Below are positions 55,173-64,000 of a stretch of 64,000 nt of DNA, one piece after another. The notes under the pieces are model-generated. The model was not told the DNA's origin, ran no database searches, and saw only the letters and a list, made by a program, of their open reading frames with translations. Origin of the DNA: Lonicera japonica (Eukaryota > Streptophyta > Magnoliopsida > Dipsacales > Caprifoliaceae); contig CM038466.1 of the NCBI GenBank assembly GCA_021464415.1, positions 31,154,833-31,218,832 of the forward strand, given 5' to 3'. Both the position numbers and the translations under genes were made by a program. The number at the start of each line of letters is the position of its first letter. Positions within the stretch are counted from its first letter, which is position 1.

Positions 55173-56432
55173 GACTTATTCGATGGCATAGATAATGAGA
55201 TTATTTAATATAAAATTTTGTCTGCGACAATAGAAATTAAACGCGTAAGAACATTAAAAATCAAATATTGAAGCATATATTTTTGCTATGTTTTGTAAGT
55301 CAAAACTTACAAGAAGTATTATTCTCTACTCATGTCGTTATAATTGGATCTCTTAAATTTTATGATCGCCTCTTTGATTAAAAATCCAACAAATATTGCA
55401 ATCAAGATTTATTAAGATTTCAGAGAAAACTCTAAATGTGCGGACAGCAATTATACAAAGTACTTATATATTGATTATCAAAATCTAAACATTTATTTAT
55501 ATATATTCTAATGTGGAATAAAAGTTTGTCACCAATTTTTTGTTAGAAAACAGCCAATAATGGATTGAACCATTAGTTTTATCATGCAATTAGTGTATTC
55601 CAACTACACTTTCATATAATATAACTATGGCATACCCGTACCTTAGGGTACGAAATAACAAGTAAAATAGCAACTATAAATAAAATAAAAATTTACAAAT
55701 AAAGTGGATCTTTAGATTTATCTGAGACAATTATAACCTTTGAATTGTAAATGTAAAAGTTAGCGGTCAAATCAGTAAATAATATATTCCTAAGTTGTAT
55801 TATAGATATATGCATGGAAAAATAAGAAATTTCATATTTATATTACATTACTAATTATCTATTACATGGATCCGAGATAAAGTTATAATATGAATTGTCA
55901 ATTTTTAAGTTGAACTGTACATTTTTTTTCTATTTAATACAATTTTTGGAGGATGCCTTACAATTTTTCTGGAGTATAATTAGCTTTCGCAAAATGGTTT
56001 TAGAGTAGTCGCAACCCTCTTATTTCATTCACAGTTTATTACATATTTTTTTTCTAATTCACTCGGTACTAATGAAACAACGAAAAATAACACAATAAAT
56101 ATGTTTCACCATTTAATTTGGTTAGATAATAGGACCACTCTTGTGATTTGAAGAATTTTGTGCAAAAAAATAGTTGAAAAAATAAATAAATAGTTAACAA
56201 CAATTATATTCTTAATATTATGATTTGAAGAAATACGGGCTTGCTTCTCTTGTTTAAAAGATAATTTCTTTATATTTTGAGCATTTTGTTGTTAAAGGAA
56301 CACTGTAAACCTACATACTGGGTATTTAAAATAAACAGTTAGACTCTTTTTGTAACATGTGACGTTATAGCTATTGTATCGAATATTTTCTCCTTATGTA
56401 GCTATCCAGCTAGCACAAACTCACAGGGATAT

Positions 56433-56830
56433 ATGGATAGTGTGCCATTGAGATTTAAGTACTATAATTAAAGATTTAAGTAGATAATCATAAATAAGGA
56501 AACACTTATGAAATGATAAATAAGGAAACATTTATGAGCAAAAAAAATTGTGATTAATTATTCATGCATCTTAAATGCCTTTTATATCATATAAATTTAA
56601 TGTTTATTTACTATAAAAGAGTCAGAAATATACATTATATATATACATATATATTGTCTCGAAGTATTCATATCTATAATATTTTATATAATTATAATTT
56701 TTAATGATAAAGTGGTAGCGAATTACGGACCAAAAAGTAAAAAAAATTAAAAATGATAGTGGATTTATTAAGATAATAGAGAAAATTAAAGGTAATATCA
56801 TATATACTCATAAATCCTGTGTACTGAACC
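56433..56830 (-). repeat. Dispersed repeat, inverted copy of 8041-8460
   Basis: Reverse complement of 8041-8460; see that entry. It lies just downstream of copy B of the 1.1-kb repeat. Confidence 0.6.
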
Positions 56831-56999
56831 CACTAGTTTGTAGAAAATTTTATAGTATTACTATTGAAACAGTACCTTAGCCTGTTTTTAATTTCACCAT
56901 CTATCAATCTTCAAATCTAACATTAGTGTATATTTAGGTTTTGTGTAAAATATACAAAATTTGTAAATATTTTGGGTTCCAATAGTTTTTTTTTAGGGG

Positions 57000-57300
57000 A
57001 AAGATGCACTATTATTGAAAAAAAGGATGAATCAAACAGGAAAGATTGAGGAGCCCAAACAGGCGGGTCGTCCAACCAAATTACAAGATAATCATTGATC
57101 AACTAACGTGCTTAGCAAAAAGATTACACTCACGTCTAACACGTCTAGCAAAAGAGAATTCCACATGTGGGAGGAGTTCCACTAACTTGAGGATGTCTTC
57201 TATAACCACTCTAGCTGACTGCAAATTAACTTCCCATAACGGATAATAGCAATGACAAATTGGTTGTCACCTTCTACTACCAAATTTGTAAACCCGGCTT
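57000..57300 (-). pseudogene. LINE RNase H C-terminal remnant
   Basis: The minus strand reads GFTNLVVEGDNQFVIAII, then after frame changes LVELLPHVEFSFARR, and finally LDDPPVWAPQSFLFDSSF before the end. This is the second half of the RNase H-like domain (RVT_3) attached to plant LINEs: the catalytic-region EGDN..V, the FxxRxxN region and the terminal PP tail. A run of nine A on minus (near 56990-56998) after the stop is a plausible poly(A) tail. Short remnant, inactive. Confidence 0.7.
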
Positions 57301-58964
57301 CAATTTAGCTTTTGTGTAAAAATACACCCAAGTTTAAACTATCACATCAGTTTTTTCTTTCCTCAATTATTTTATAAAACTTTAAAATGTAATAACTTTT
57401 ATAAAAAATTAGTCTAAGGTACTATATTTTTCGAACGGATTTACTTATTGACACACATTTTGAGCGCGTTGTTTTAAGACAAATATTTTAAAAAAGGACC
57501 ATATTTGGTTAAAAGTCCTATTTTTTTTTAATATTTTTAATTATATTAATATTATTATTTTTGTGCATTTTGTCTATGTTATCCTTCTTATGTTTAATAG
57601 TAAATTAATGAATTTAAATCAAGAAAAATTAGAGTTATTTAATACCAAAAAATAACCACTTTAAACAAAATAAAATAAAATTTTGATATACAAGGAGGGA
57701 GAGAACATGACGTAGTATAGCCAACCTTTAATTCTAAATTCCCATATTCCTCTCCTTGTCCACTTTAAGCAATGATAATTTCTTTCTTGGATTTTAGTCT
57801 CCCTCAAATTCCTCTCCTACTCCACCCTAACCTGGCCTATAATCCATGGATGTCAACAATTTTAACTTCAAATATCAACCTGGCAGCTGATTCTAAGATT
57901 TTGGGTATGTCATTCAGCCACCAACAACTCAATCATCTGCCGGTAACTAATATTCACTTGATTAATAAATCTTGTTAAATATATCTAAAAGCTGATTGTT
58001 TATTTGATTTTGGAGTAAAGAAGAAACAGAAAATTCATAATTTTTCATCTATGTAAATGTCTTTTGATTTATAATGTCTATATGTTTTTCACCTTAGAGG
58101 TAAAATGTCTGTTTGATTTTATGCCTTTTGATTTTGTAATGTATATATATATGTTTGATATAATGTCTATTGTTTATTGTACAAAATATCTACTGTCTAC
58201 CTTAGATTTTTTTTTCTAATTAATATTCTTGTATTAAGTTTGAATATTATTTGGATTATATAATTAGGTATTGTTTGAAAAAAAGTTTACTTTTAAAACT
58301 ATGATTTTAAATTTGCTTGATTTTAGGTAATTTTTCTTTAGTTTCTGATTAGTTTTGAATTTATTTTTGGTAACGGGAGTTACCTTTAAGTTTATCTAAT
58401 TTAATTTATTATCATATTTTTAATTAAAATGTCCTTCTAGCAAATAGTGATCCTTTTTTAAAACTTTTGGCCTCCAAACAATTGACCAAAAATAAGTGTC
58501 GATATTTGTCCTTATGATCAAAAGCCCCTAGCTTTTAATAGAAACTATATAATTTAATAAAAAATATATATCTAAAATCTACTCGTCAAGATCAACAAAT
58601 TAAGATCCATTGTTGTTATAATATTATGTATACCAAAATTCAAGAAAAAATAATTAAAAATTGCATAAAATGATATATTATATGCATAATTATCTTATTG
58701 GTTCATTCAAAAGTTAAAAAATGTACCAAGCATATTTTTTTTGCACTTTAAGTTTTATATAAAAGTGTATCAACACATAAGATTAAGGTATTTAATATCC
58801 TCTATCGTATATGCAAGAATTAGCGTTAATAGATTGGTGTCAAGATTAATGTTGCTATTAGGAAATTAGACCACTAGGAGCTTATATATATATATATATA
58901 TATTTCCTCTAACTCTAACTCTCACTCTGCATATGTATTTATGTTTTCATTTACATCTATCAAT
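57301..58964. other. AT-rich spacer, no gene
   Basis: Contains short open frames (for example 57772-57978) without motif and a TA run at about 58884-58902. The part 58884-58968 resembles 17520-17605. Nothing else is supported. Confidence 0.5.
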
Positions 58965-59155
58965 TTAATTTTTTGATAAATAAAAGCCCTCAAAGCAGGC
59001 AAGCATAAATCAACATCAACTTCAACTAAAAGCCCTATTACAAAAATCGGAAGACAATCTCAATCTAATCGCTTTGGATAAAGAAAGGAAGTTACAGACC
59101 CAACCGTTAAGAAGAGAGAATTGAGCCAAGTCATTAGCTGCCTTGTTGGCCTCGC

Positions 59156-59668
59156 CAGGGGTGGAGCCACATGGGGGCAATTTTCAGAAAGTACATGCGC
59201 TTATGTGTGGGAAGGAAAAGTTTAGGGGCCGTTGTGTAATTTTGGTTGAGGGGCCAAGTGTAGGGTCATGGGATGTAAGATAAGTTAAGCAAGCAATTGG
59301 TAAGGTGCGTGCGTAATTTTTGTGTGGGGGGCTTTGTGCAACTAGCATTATAAGTTGAAGGTGTAAGTTTGTAATATATGCTAAGTTTTCACTTTCTTCC
59401 ATTTTTTCTTTACACAATTGTTCTTCACTACCGTTCATTTTTTTTTTGTTTTTCTGAAACACAGCCTCCATTTTTTTTAATTATATATCAAAAGATATTT
59501 TAAAAGATATAATTAATTTTAGTATATCATTTTTAACTTTTTTGAAATATCAAAACAGAATGGAGAAATATTTTAGTAAAACATTGGTCTGTAAACATAA
59601 TTATTGAGTTTGATTTGGCTTAAATTTTTTTTAGCCTCCCCTGAAAATTATTCCTGGCTTCGCCACTG
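59156..59668. mobile_element. Non-autonomous hAT (Tip100-like termini) in the LINE
   Basis: Starts CAGGGGTGGAGCCAC and ends with GGCTTCGCCACTG, imperfect inverted termini of the CAGGGGCGGA type seen in Tip100-like hAT elements. Flanks ggcctcgc (59148-59155) and ggtctccc (59669-59676) match in 6 of 8 positions as a decayed 8-bp duplication. Joining the flanks restores the LINE RNase H reading VPREANKAANDLAQ. 513 bp, no transposase. Confidence 0.88.
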
Positions 59669-59810
59669 GGTCTCCCTAGGAACAAAGTGAAGAGACGCAT
59701 TGCTAGATCGCATCAAGGAGCCAATATCACGGATAATCACTCGACAGTCCCACGGAGGGTCGCGGGGGTTATCAAAACACCGATCGACCACAGCAAGATT
59801 ATCACTCTTA

Positions 59811-60442
59811 TGGCTCGTTTGGTTCAAGATTTAAACCATTCCGGGAATGCTAAATTCCATTCCGAAATGATTCCCGCTTTTGGTTCAAGTTTTAAGTCCG
59901 GAATAAATGATTGCAGGAACAAACCTTTCCCCCCCAAGTTCTCCCATTTAAATCATAAGGAATAAACCATTACCAATGGTCATCTTTTTTAATTTTTCAT
60001 GTTAGGACTAAAATAATTCTCTTTTGTATGAATAAATAATTCTTTTTCCATCCGTGTATGAAAATATTGTTTGGAACTTTTTTTTAGTTACACTGCTGCA
60101 CAAAAATGAAAAAAAAAATTGGAACTTTTGTCTTTTCTTTTTTCCTGTTGTAAATTTTTTTTAATTAAAAAAATTGTAATTTTTTTAGGATAGTTATTAG
60201 CTAGGCATTTGTAATTTTTGTAATTTATTATAGTGATTATCTCTTTTGAAAAAATAGTAGGAGATGTCTTCTCATCTTATAAAAAGAAGGGTATTTTTGT
60301 AATTGATACTTTATTCTATTCCTATTCCCGGTTGAACCAAACATCGGCATGTCATCCTAGATGACAGGAAAAAAACTTTCTAGGAATCAAGTATACCCAT
60401 TCCATGCCTATTCCATTCCCAAAACTTGAACTAAACGAGCCC
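59811..60442. mobile_element. PIF/Harbinger-like MITE in the LINE
   Basis: Left end tggctcgtttggttcaag, right end cttgaactaaacgagccc: near-perfect inverted termini. Flanked by tta on both sides (59808-59810, 60443-60445), the 3-bp duplication of this superfamily. Removing the element and one tta rejoins the LINE frame as NVAIK|SDNLAVV. 632 bp, no transposase. Confidence 0.93.
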
Positions 60443-61496
60443 TTAATGGCAACATTGTAATGAACATATTTAATACAAAAAACACATGCTTCTTTGATAG
60501 TTATCGCTTCAACCATCTAAATTGAGGAGACCGAAACCGGTCTGCCGAAGCACTCCAAGATAGATGCAGAACTATCCTGGAACGCGCAACTGATAGCGCC
60601 AGCCAAAATTTTAACTGCAGCATCACATTTTATCTTGAGATAACCTCTACGTGGAGGGGACCAATAGGATGGTCCGACATTTAATTGAGTGGGAGGGGAG
60701 GCTTGGGGTGCGGCGACATAGTGTCTGAAAATTCTTTACACATATTCATTGCTTGTTCCACCGCTGTGAATGCATTAAGCTTGTCTCCCGAGAACAAGAA
60801 CTTATTGCGCGCTAACCAAATGGACCAACAAATATATGCACATTGGGACAGACCCAGAGTCCCTGAAGAATATAGAACTAGCTCCACCCATCTACCAACC
60901 AAATTCCCCTTCAAAGTAAGGTGTGACAGCCTAGCAAAATCCCAAGAGTGGGCCGACTAACTGCATCTGAAAAGCAAGTGTTCTATAGATTCGATCCCCA
61001 AATCGCAAATAGGACACATAGGAGAGGAGACACATCTTCGAGTGAATAAGTTTTCTTTGGAGGCTATGGTGTTCTGAATGATTTTCCACATGAAGTGTTT
61101 CTCTTTTGGAACTACTTGAACACTCCAAACTTTCCTCCAAAATGCTGCCGAGGGATTGAAAGAGGAGAACAGGGATGAGGAATTATAATTGACAAGCATA
61201 TTGAGGGCTTATGCATACCCATATTTAACAGAGTACCCACCATCAGTAACCCAATGCTAAACGAGACTGTCCTCTCCTCCTTGCACCCCCACTGGAATTT
61301 TACTGATCGCTTCTAACTCGACTGGGGAGACTACCTCCTTTAAGCGGGTTAAATTCCATTCTCCTCTAGAAGGACAATGACATCAACTACTTTAACAAGA
61401 TCCGTGTATGAAGGCGGGTGAGAGAGAAGCTTGAACCCAGGGAGATCTGGCACCCACGCATCTACCCAAAAGTCAATCTTACAACCATTACACACC

Positions 61497-61677
61497 TGCA
61501 AGAGTCAAATATAACAGGGGGAGAAAGAATTGTATTTATTTAATAATATTAACTGATACAAGAAGACCCTTATTTATAGGGATATACAAAAGAGAAAAAA
61601 TAAAACTGACTAGAAAAGGAAATTGATTAGAACTCCTACTCAACTAAAGAAACATAACATAACAAGGAAACACAACA
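61497..61677 (-). repeat. Copia 3' LTR, short (181 bp)
   Basis: On plus it runs tgcaagagtcaaatataac...ggaaacacaaca (TG...CA). On minus it starts TGTTGTGTTTCC directly after the polypurine tract, and a TATA-type box (ccctataaataag) lies near 61572-61584. Its outer border interrupts the LINE frame at GCKIDFW. Confidence 0.85.
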
Positions 61678-62203
61678 CTCCCCCTCAAGTTGGTGCATAG
61701 ATATTGAACATGCCCAACTTGCTAAGTGACTCATAAAATGCTTTGTTGGAAACTCCCTTTGTGAGGATATCTGCAAGCTGCTCTCCAGTGGAGACAAAAG
61801 AAAAGCTAACAAGGTTGGCATCTACCTTCTCCTTTATAAAATGACAATCAACCTCCACATGCTTAGTACGATCATGCTGTACTAGATTTTGTGATATATC
61901 AATAGTTGCCTTGTTGTCACAGTACAAATGCATAGCATTTTTAGGTTCAAAGCCCAAATCACATATTAAATTTCTTAACCATAACAATTCACATACTCCA
62001 TGAGCCATTCCTCTATACTCAGCCTCAGCACTAGACCGAGCCACAACTTTCTGTTTTTTGCTCTTCCATGTAACAAGATTACATCCTACAAAGTAAAGTA
62101 CCCTGATGTTGACCTCCTATCAGTGATACTCCCGGCCCAATCTGCATCCGTAAAGCCACAAACTTCGAGACAGTCGTTGTATTTAGAAAACATCACTCCT
62201 CTG
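61678..62203 (-). pseudogene. Copia RNase H with polypurine tract
   Basis: The polypurine tract is cttgagggggag (minus, about 61678-61689). 61685-62044 holds VARSSAEAEYRGMAHGVCEL, MHLYCDNKATIDISQN, HFIKEKVDANLVSFSF and LADILTKGVSNKAFYESLSK. Upstream, 62045-62203 reads FTDADWAGSITDRRSTSGYF and, past one frameshift near 62090, LVTWKSKKQKV. The catalytic motifs DADWAG and AEAEYR are intact. The segment is cut at GRGVMFSKY by the solo LTR at 62209. It is the better preserved relative of the fragment at 2768-3127. Confidence 0.92.
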
Positions 62204-62208
62204 CCTGG

Positions 62209-63741
62209 TGTGAAAATCTGCAAATGCGACCCTCGGGTCTCGTTCCCGTTATTGGGCGTCTGAAACGTCGGAACGGATTCCGTCGCTCCATTTGCTTTTA
62301 TCTGTGTTGATAATTCATATCGGGTGTCCCTCTATCCTATTTTTAGATGCAAGAGGGTTCGTTCAGAGTCGCCAGTACGTTTTACAAGAAAACGGACAAA
62401 ATAGTTGTGTAAGAGGAAGGGCTACAGATAAGCCTTTCTTTACACATTTGTCTGCGAAACCAGGATTCTATAGGGTTCGTAAACTATATTACGGTTTGGA
62501 AAAGTGTTAAGCACCCATTCCGTCCTTTCGGTCTCTAGTGGTCGTTTATATGTTTATTTTATGTTGAAACACTTGGATGCTTTTACTAACAGTCTACTAC
62601 TTTCCAAATGAAAAAAACCCTAATTTTTTGGAAAACGGAAAAAGGGATGAAAACCTTTGTGTTTCGAGATCCAATATTTTTATTTTTGGAAGATGTAAAT
62701 ACAAGTGACAAAAGTTGTTTTATTTTGAGAGAGTTTTTCGTATTATTTCCTCAGATAATGATAGTTTTCTCGTGTTTTGAATACTTTTGTAAAAGTTCGG
62801 ATCTTGTATCGGGACTAATTTGATATGGAATTAGAACTCTTTGAGGGGAGTTTTATCAGACACGTCGTAGTCTAAAAAGACAGGATATGTTGATTTTAAT
62901 TCCTAGATAAGTTTTATCAGTCTGGGTTTTGAAAACCGAATTTTATCCGGATGATAATGTACTTATTCTTCTGATTTTGCAAATGGTTTTATCAGGGTCT
63001 TTTGTTTTGAAAACAGTATACTACTTTGTAACTTGGCAATAAGTTTATTCAAATAAAACGTGGATAGAACAACAGAAGTAAAACAAGTACACATATATAT
63101 AATTTAAATACTAGAAGAGATTTTCTTTACCTTCCCGGCGAGAATAATAATAAGAAAGAAAATATAATGCGGTAGAGATCTCCGGCGATCATGATCTTTT
63201 CCTTCTTCAGATATTTTTGAGAATTCAATTCTAGAAACGGGACACGTCGAGTGTCGGGAATAAATTCGATAATTCCTCAAAAATAAGATTATAATAGAAA
63301 ATACTTGACGAAATACCAGAAAATCAGATATAAGCCAATAATTCTTCAATTCCAAGTTGCTGTCCTTGAACCCTTGGGGGGTGTTGGCCTATTTATAGTG
63401 CTCGGGGAGGTATGTCGCGCGACATGTTCCCAGAAAGGGCAAGTGTCGAGCGACATGTTGACCAATGTTGCGCGACAAACGACTGAAGTGATGTCTCTGA
63501 CAGACTGATGTGTCAGAGAGTGGATGGTCTGGGTCAGAGGGGTTTGTCGTGCGACATAAGGGGTGATTATCGCGTGACACACTGATATGTCGTGCGACAA
63601 TCCCTCTTAAAAACAGGTTTGTTTGGCCAACAAACCTTCTCGGGACAGTTTCGGGTGCTCGAGTGGGTCCCGAACTCCAAAAACAGTACTTCTCGGAGGT
63701 CGTTAGGGTTCTTGCGGGAGTCACGGATCGGGGTGTCTACA
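62209..63741 (-). mobile_element. Solo LTR in the Copia pol
   Basis: On plus it runs tgtgaaaatctgcaaatgc...ggggtgtctaca (TG...CA), 1533 bp. It has the perfect 5-bp duplication cctgg (62204-62208, 63742-63746). Removing it rejoins the frame as RYLKSSPG|RGVMFSKY. On minus it begins TGTAGACACCCCGATCC, with a TATA box ctataaatag at 63389-63398, so it is minus-oriented and transcription would start about 350-380 bp inside. No internal region, so a solo LTR, probably Gypsy. All open frames in this interval are within the LTR and carry no motif. Confidence 0.93.
63412..63599 (-). promoter_or_regulatory. Six-copy tgtcg-N-gcgaca motif array in the LTR U3
   Basis: Inverted-repeat 12-mers of the form tgtcgNgcgaca and near variants lie at 63413-63424, 63444-63455, 63466-63477, 63545-63556, 63568-63579 and 63588-63599. 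On the minus strand they lie just upstream of the TATA box, a position suited to transcription-factor or silencing-factor binding. The function is inferred. Confidence 0.6.
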
Positions 63742-63746
63742 CCTGG

Positions 63747-64000
63747 AGACGACTTTAAGTATCTCAAAATTCTAACTACAGCATCCATGTGACTCTCACT
63801 TGGATTATGCATGAACTGACTTACCACACTAACGGTATACGCAATATCTGGCCTAGTATGGGTCAAATAAATTAATCACCCAACTAATCTTTGATAGCGA
63901 GCTCGATCAGTAGGTAGCTGGTCTGGATACTTTGCTTAGCAATGATTCTGTTCAATAGGAGTGTCAACAGGTTTGCAATCCAACATACCAGTCTTTGCCA
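63747..64000 (-). pseudogene. Copia reverse transcriptase C-terminal part
   Basis: The minus strand from 64000 reads AKTGMLDCKPVDTPIEQNH, a stop, then RYQRLVG, IYLTHTRPDIAYTVSVVSQF and MDAVVRILRYLKSSPG. These are the thumb and connection region of Copia RT, continuous with the RNase H at 61685-62203 once the solo LTR is removed. The rest of pol lies beyond the window. Confidence 0.92.

Larger units (their letters stand above)
54168..56365 (+). repeat. 1.1-kb dispersed repeat, copy B
   Basis: Same orientation as 9692-10830. Extended by an insertion at 54362-55172 and a smaller one at about 55628-55800 (containing ggcatacccgtaccttaggg). No coding content. Confidence 0.65.
58965..61496 (-). pseudogene. 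LINE ORF2 3' part, interrupted three times
   Basis: Minus-strand order from 61496 down: CNGCKIDFWVDAWVP and DGGYSVKYGYA (the linker seen in plant LINEs), and the zf-RVT domain 60957-61199 (FWRKVWSVQVVPKEKHFMWK, SPMCPICDLGIESIEHLLF). The linker helix IWLARNKFLFSG lies at 60681-60914. The RNase H follows (CDAAVKI, VEAITIKEACVF, NVAIKSDNLAVV, VIIRDIGSLMRSSNASLHFV, PREANKAANDLAQFSLLNGW). Frameshifts and stops are present. The 3' end near 58965 runs into an A-rich tail. It was split by the hAT-like element at 59156, the MITE at 59811 and the Copia element at 61497. RT and endonuclease would lie beyond 64000. Confidence 0.88.

Noticed and set aside
63346..63724. Several open frames in the solo LTR on both strands
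   Set aside because: They lie wholly within LTR U3 sequence and reflect its CG-rich palindromic repeats.
1..64000. CRISPR arrays, bacterial operons, rRNA genes, organelle insertions
   Set aside because: No regularly spaced short repeats with unique spacers, no ribosome-binding-site-led gene strings, and no rRNA or plastid-like blocks were seen; everything fits plant nuclear repeat DNA.

Overview
The window is plant nuclear DNA, almost certainly from a flowering plant and probably a eudicot. It is AT-rich. Its transposable elements are typical of plants: Ty1/Copia including a SIRE-type element, solo LTRs, LINEs, CACTA, Helitron, hAT, PIF/Harbinger and Mutator-like elements. Coding exons show GT...AG introns with T-rich acceptors. 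I found no convincing single-copy host gene. Nearly everything that can be explained is a transposable element, and the elements are deeply nested.

Region by region: 1-3.2 kb holds two minus-strand Copia remnants (gag; RNase H plus LTR). 3.2-20.2 kb holds a pair of inverted repeat arms (4.98-7.64 and 17.79-20.17 kb). Between the arms lie a MITE-bearing segment, a LINE RNase H scrap, a degenerate multi-exon gene that may encode a plant-mobile-domain-like protein (10.9-13.5 kb, minus), and a plus-strand Copia whose RNase H is split by a solo LTR. 20.6-27.7 kb is a stack of LTRs: one solo LTR inside another, a SIRE solo LTR, and a further LTR-like block.

27.7-54.0 kb is best read as one old CACTA (En/Spm) element broken open by later insertions. 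A degenerate TNP2-type transposase (27.67-30.43 kb) comes first. A Helitron follows (31.35-44.98 kb) that itself contains a SIRE element with both LTRs (33.64-43.49 kb), and the SIRE gag holds a short CACTA-type element. Next is a TIR element (45.07-47.47 kb) that contains a foldback element. Then comes a five-exon TNPA-like gene (51.68-53.25 kb), interrupted upstream by a hAT element, and finally about 0.5 kb of subterminal repeats. Removing the Helitron and the TIR element brings the transposase end to within roughly 1 kb of the second gene, the usual CACTA order.

54.0-57.3 kb holds repeats shared with the 8.0-10.8 kb region, a putative Harbinger-like insert and a LINE remnant. 57.3-59.0 kb shows no gene. 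59.0-64.0 kb is another nest: a minus-strand LINE split by a hAT-like element, by a Harbinger-like MITE and by a Copia element, with the Copia itself split by a solo LTR. Joining the flanks across these inserts restores the protein reading across the junction for the Harbinger-like MITE and the solo LTR, and restores LINE homology across the hAT-like element.

The genes do not form a host pathway. The only biology visible is transposon replication: CACTA transposase plus its DNA-binding partner, and Copia gag-pol. Almost all of it is inactivated. The TNPA-like gene is the one coding unit that can be spliced in silico to an uninterrupted frame.
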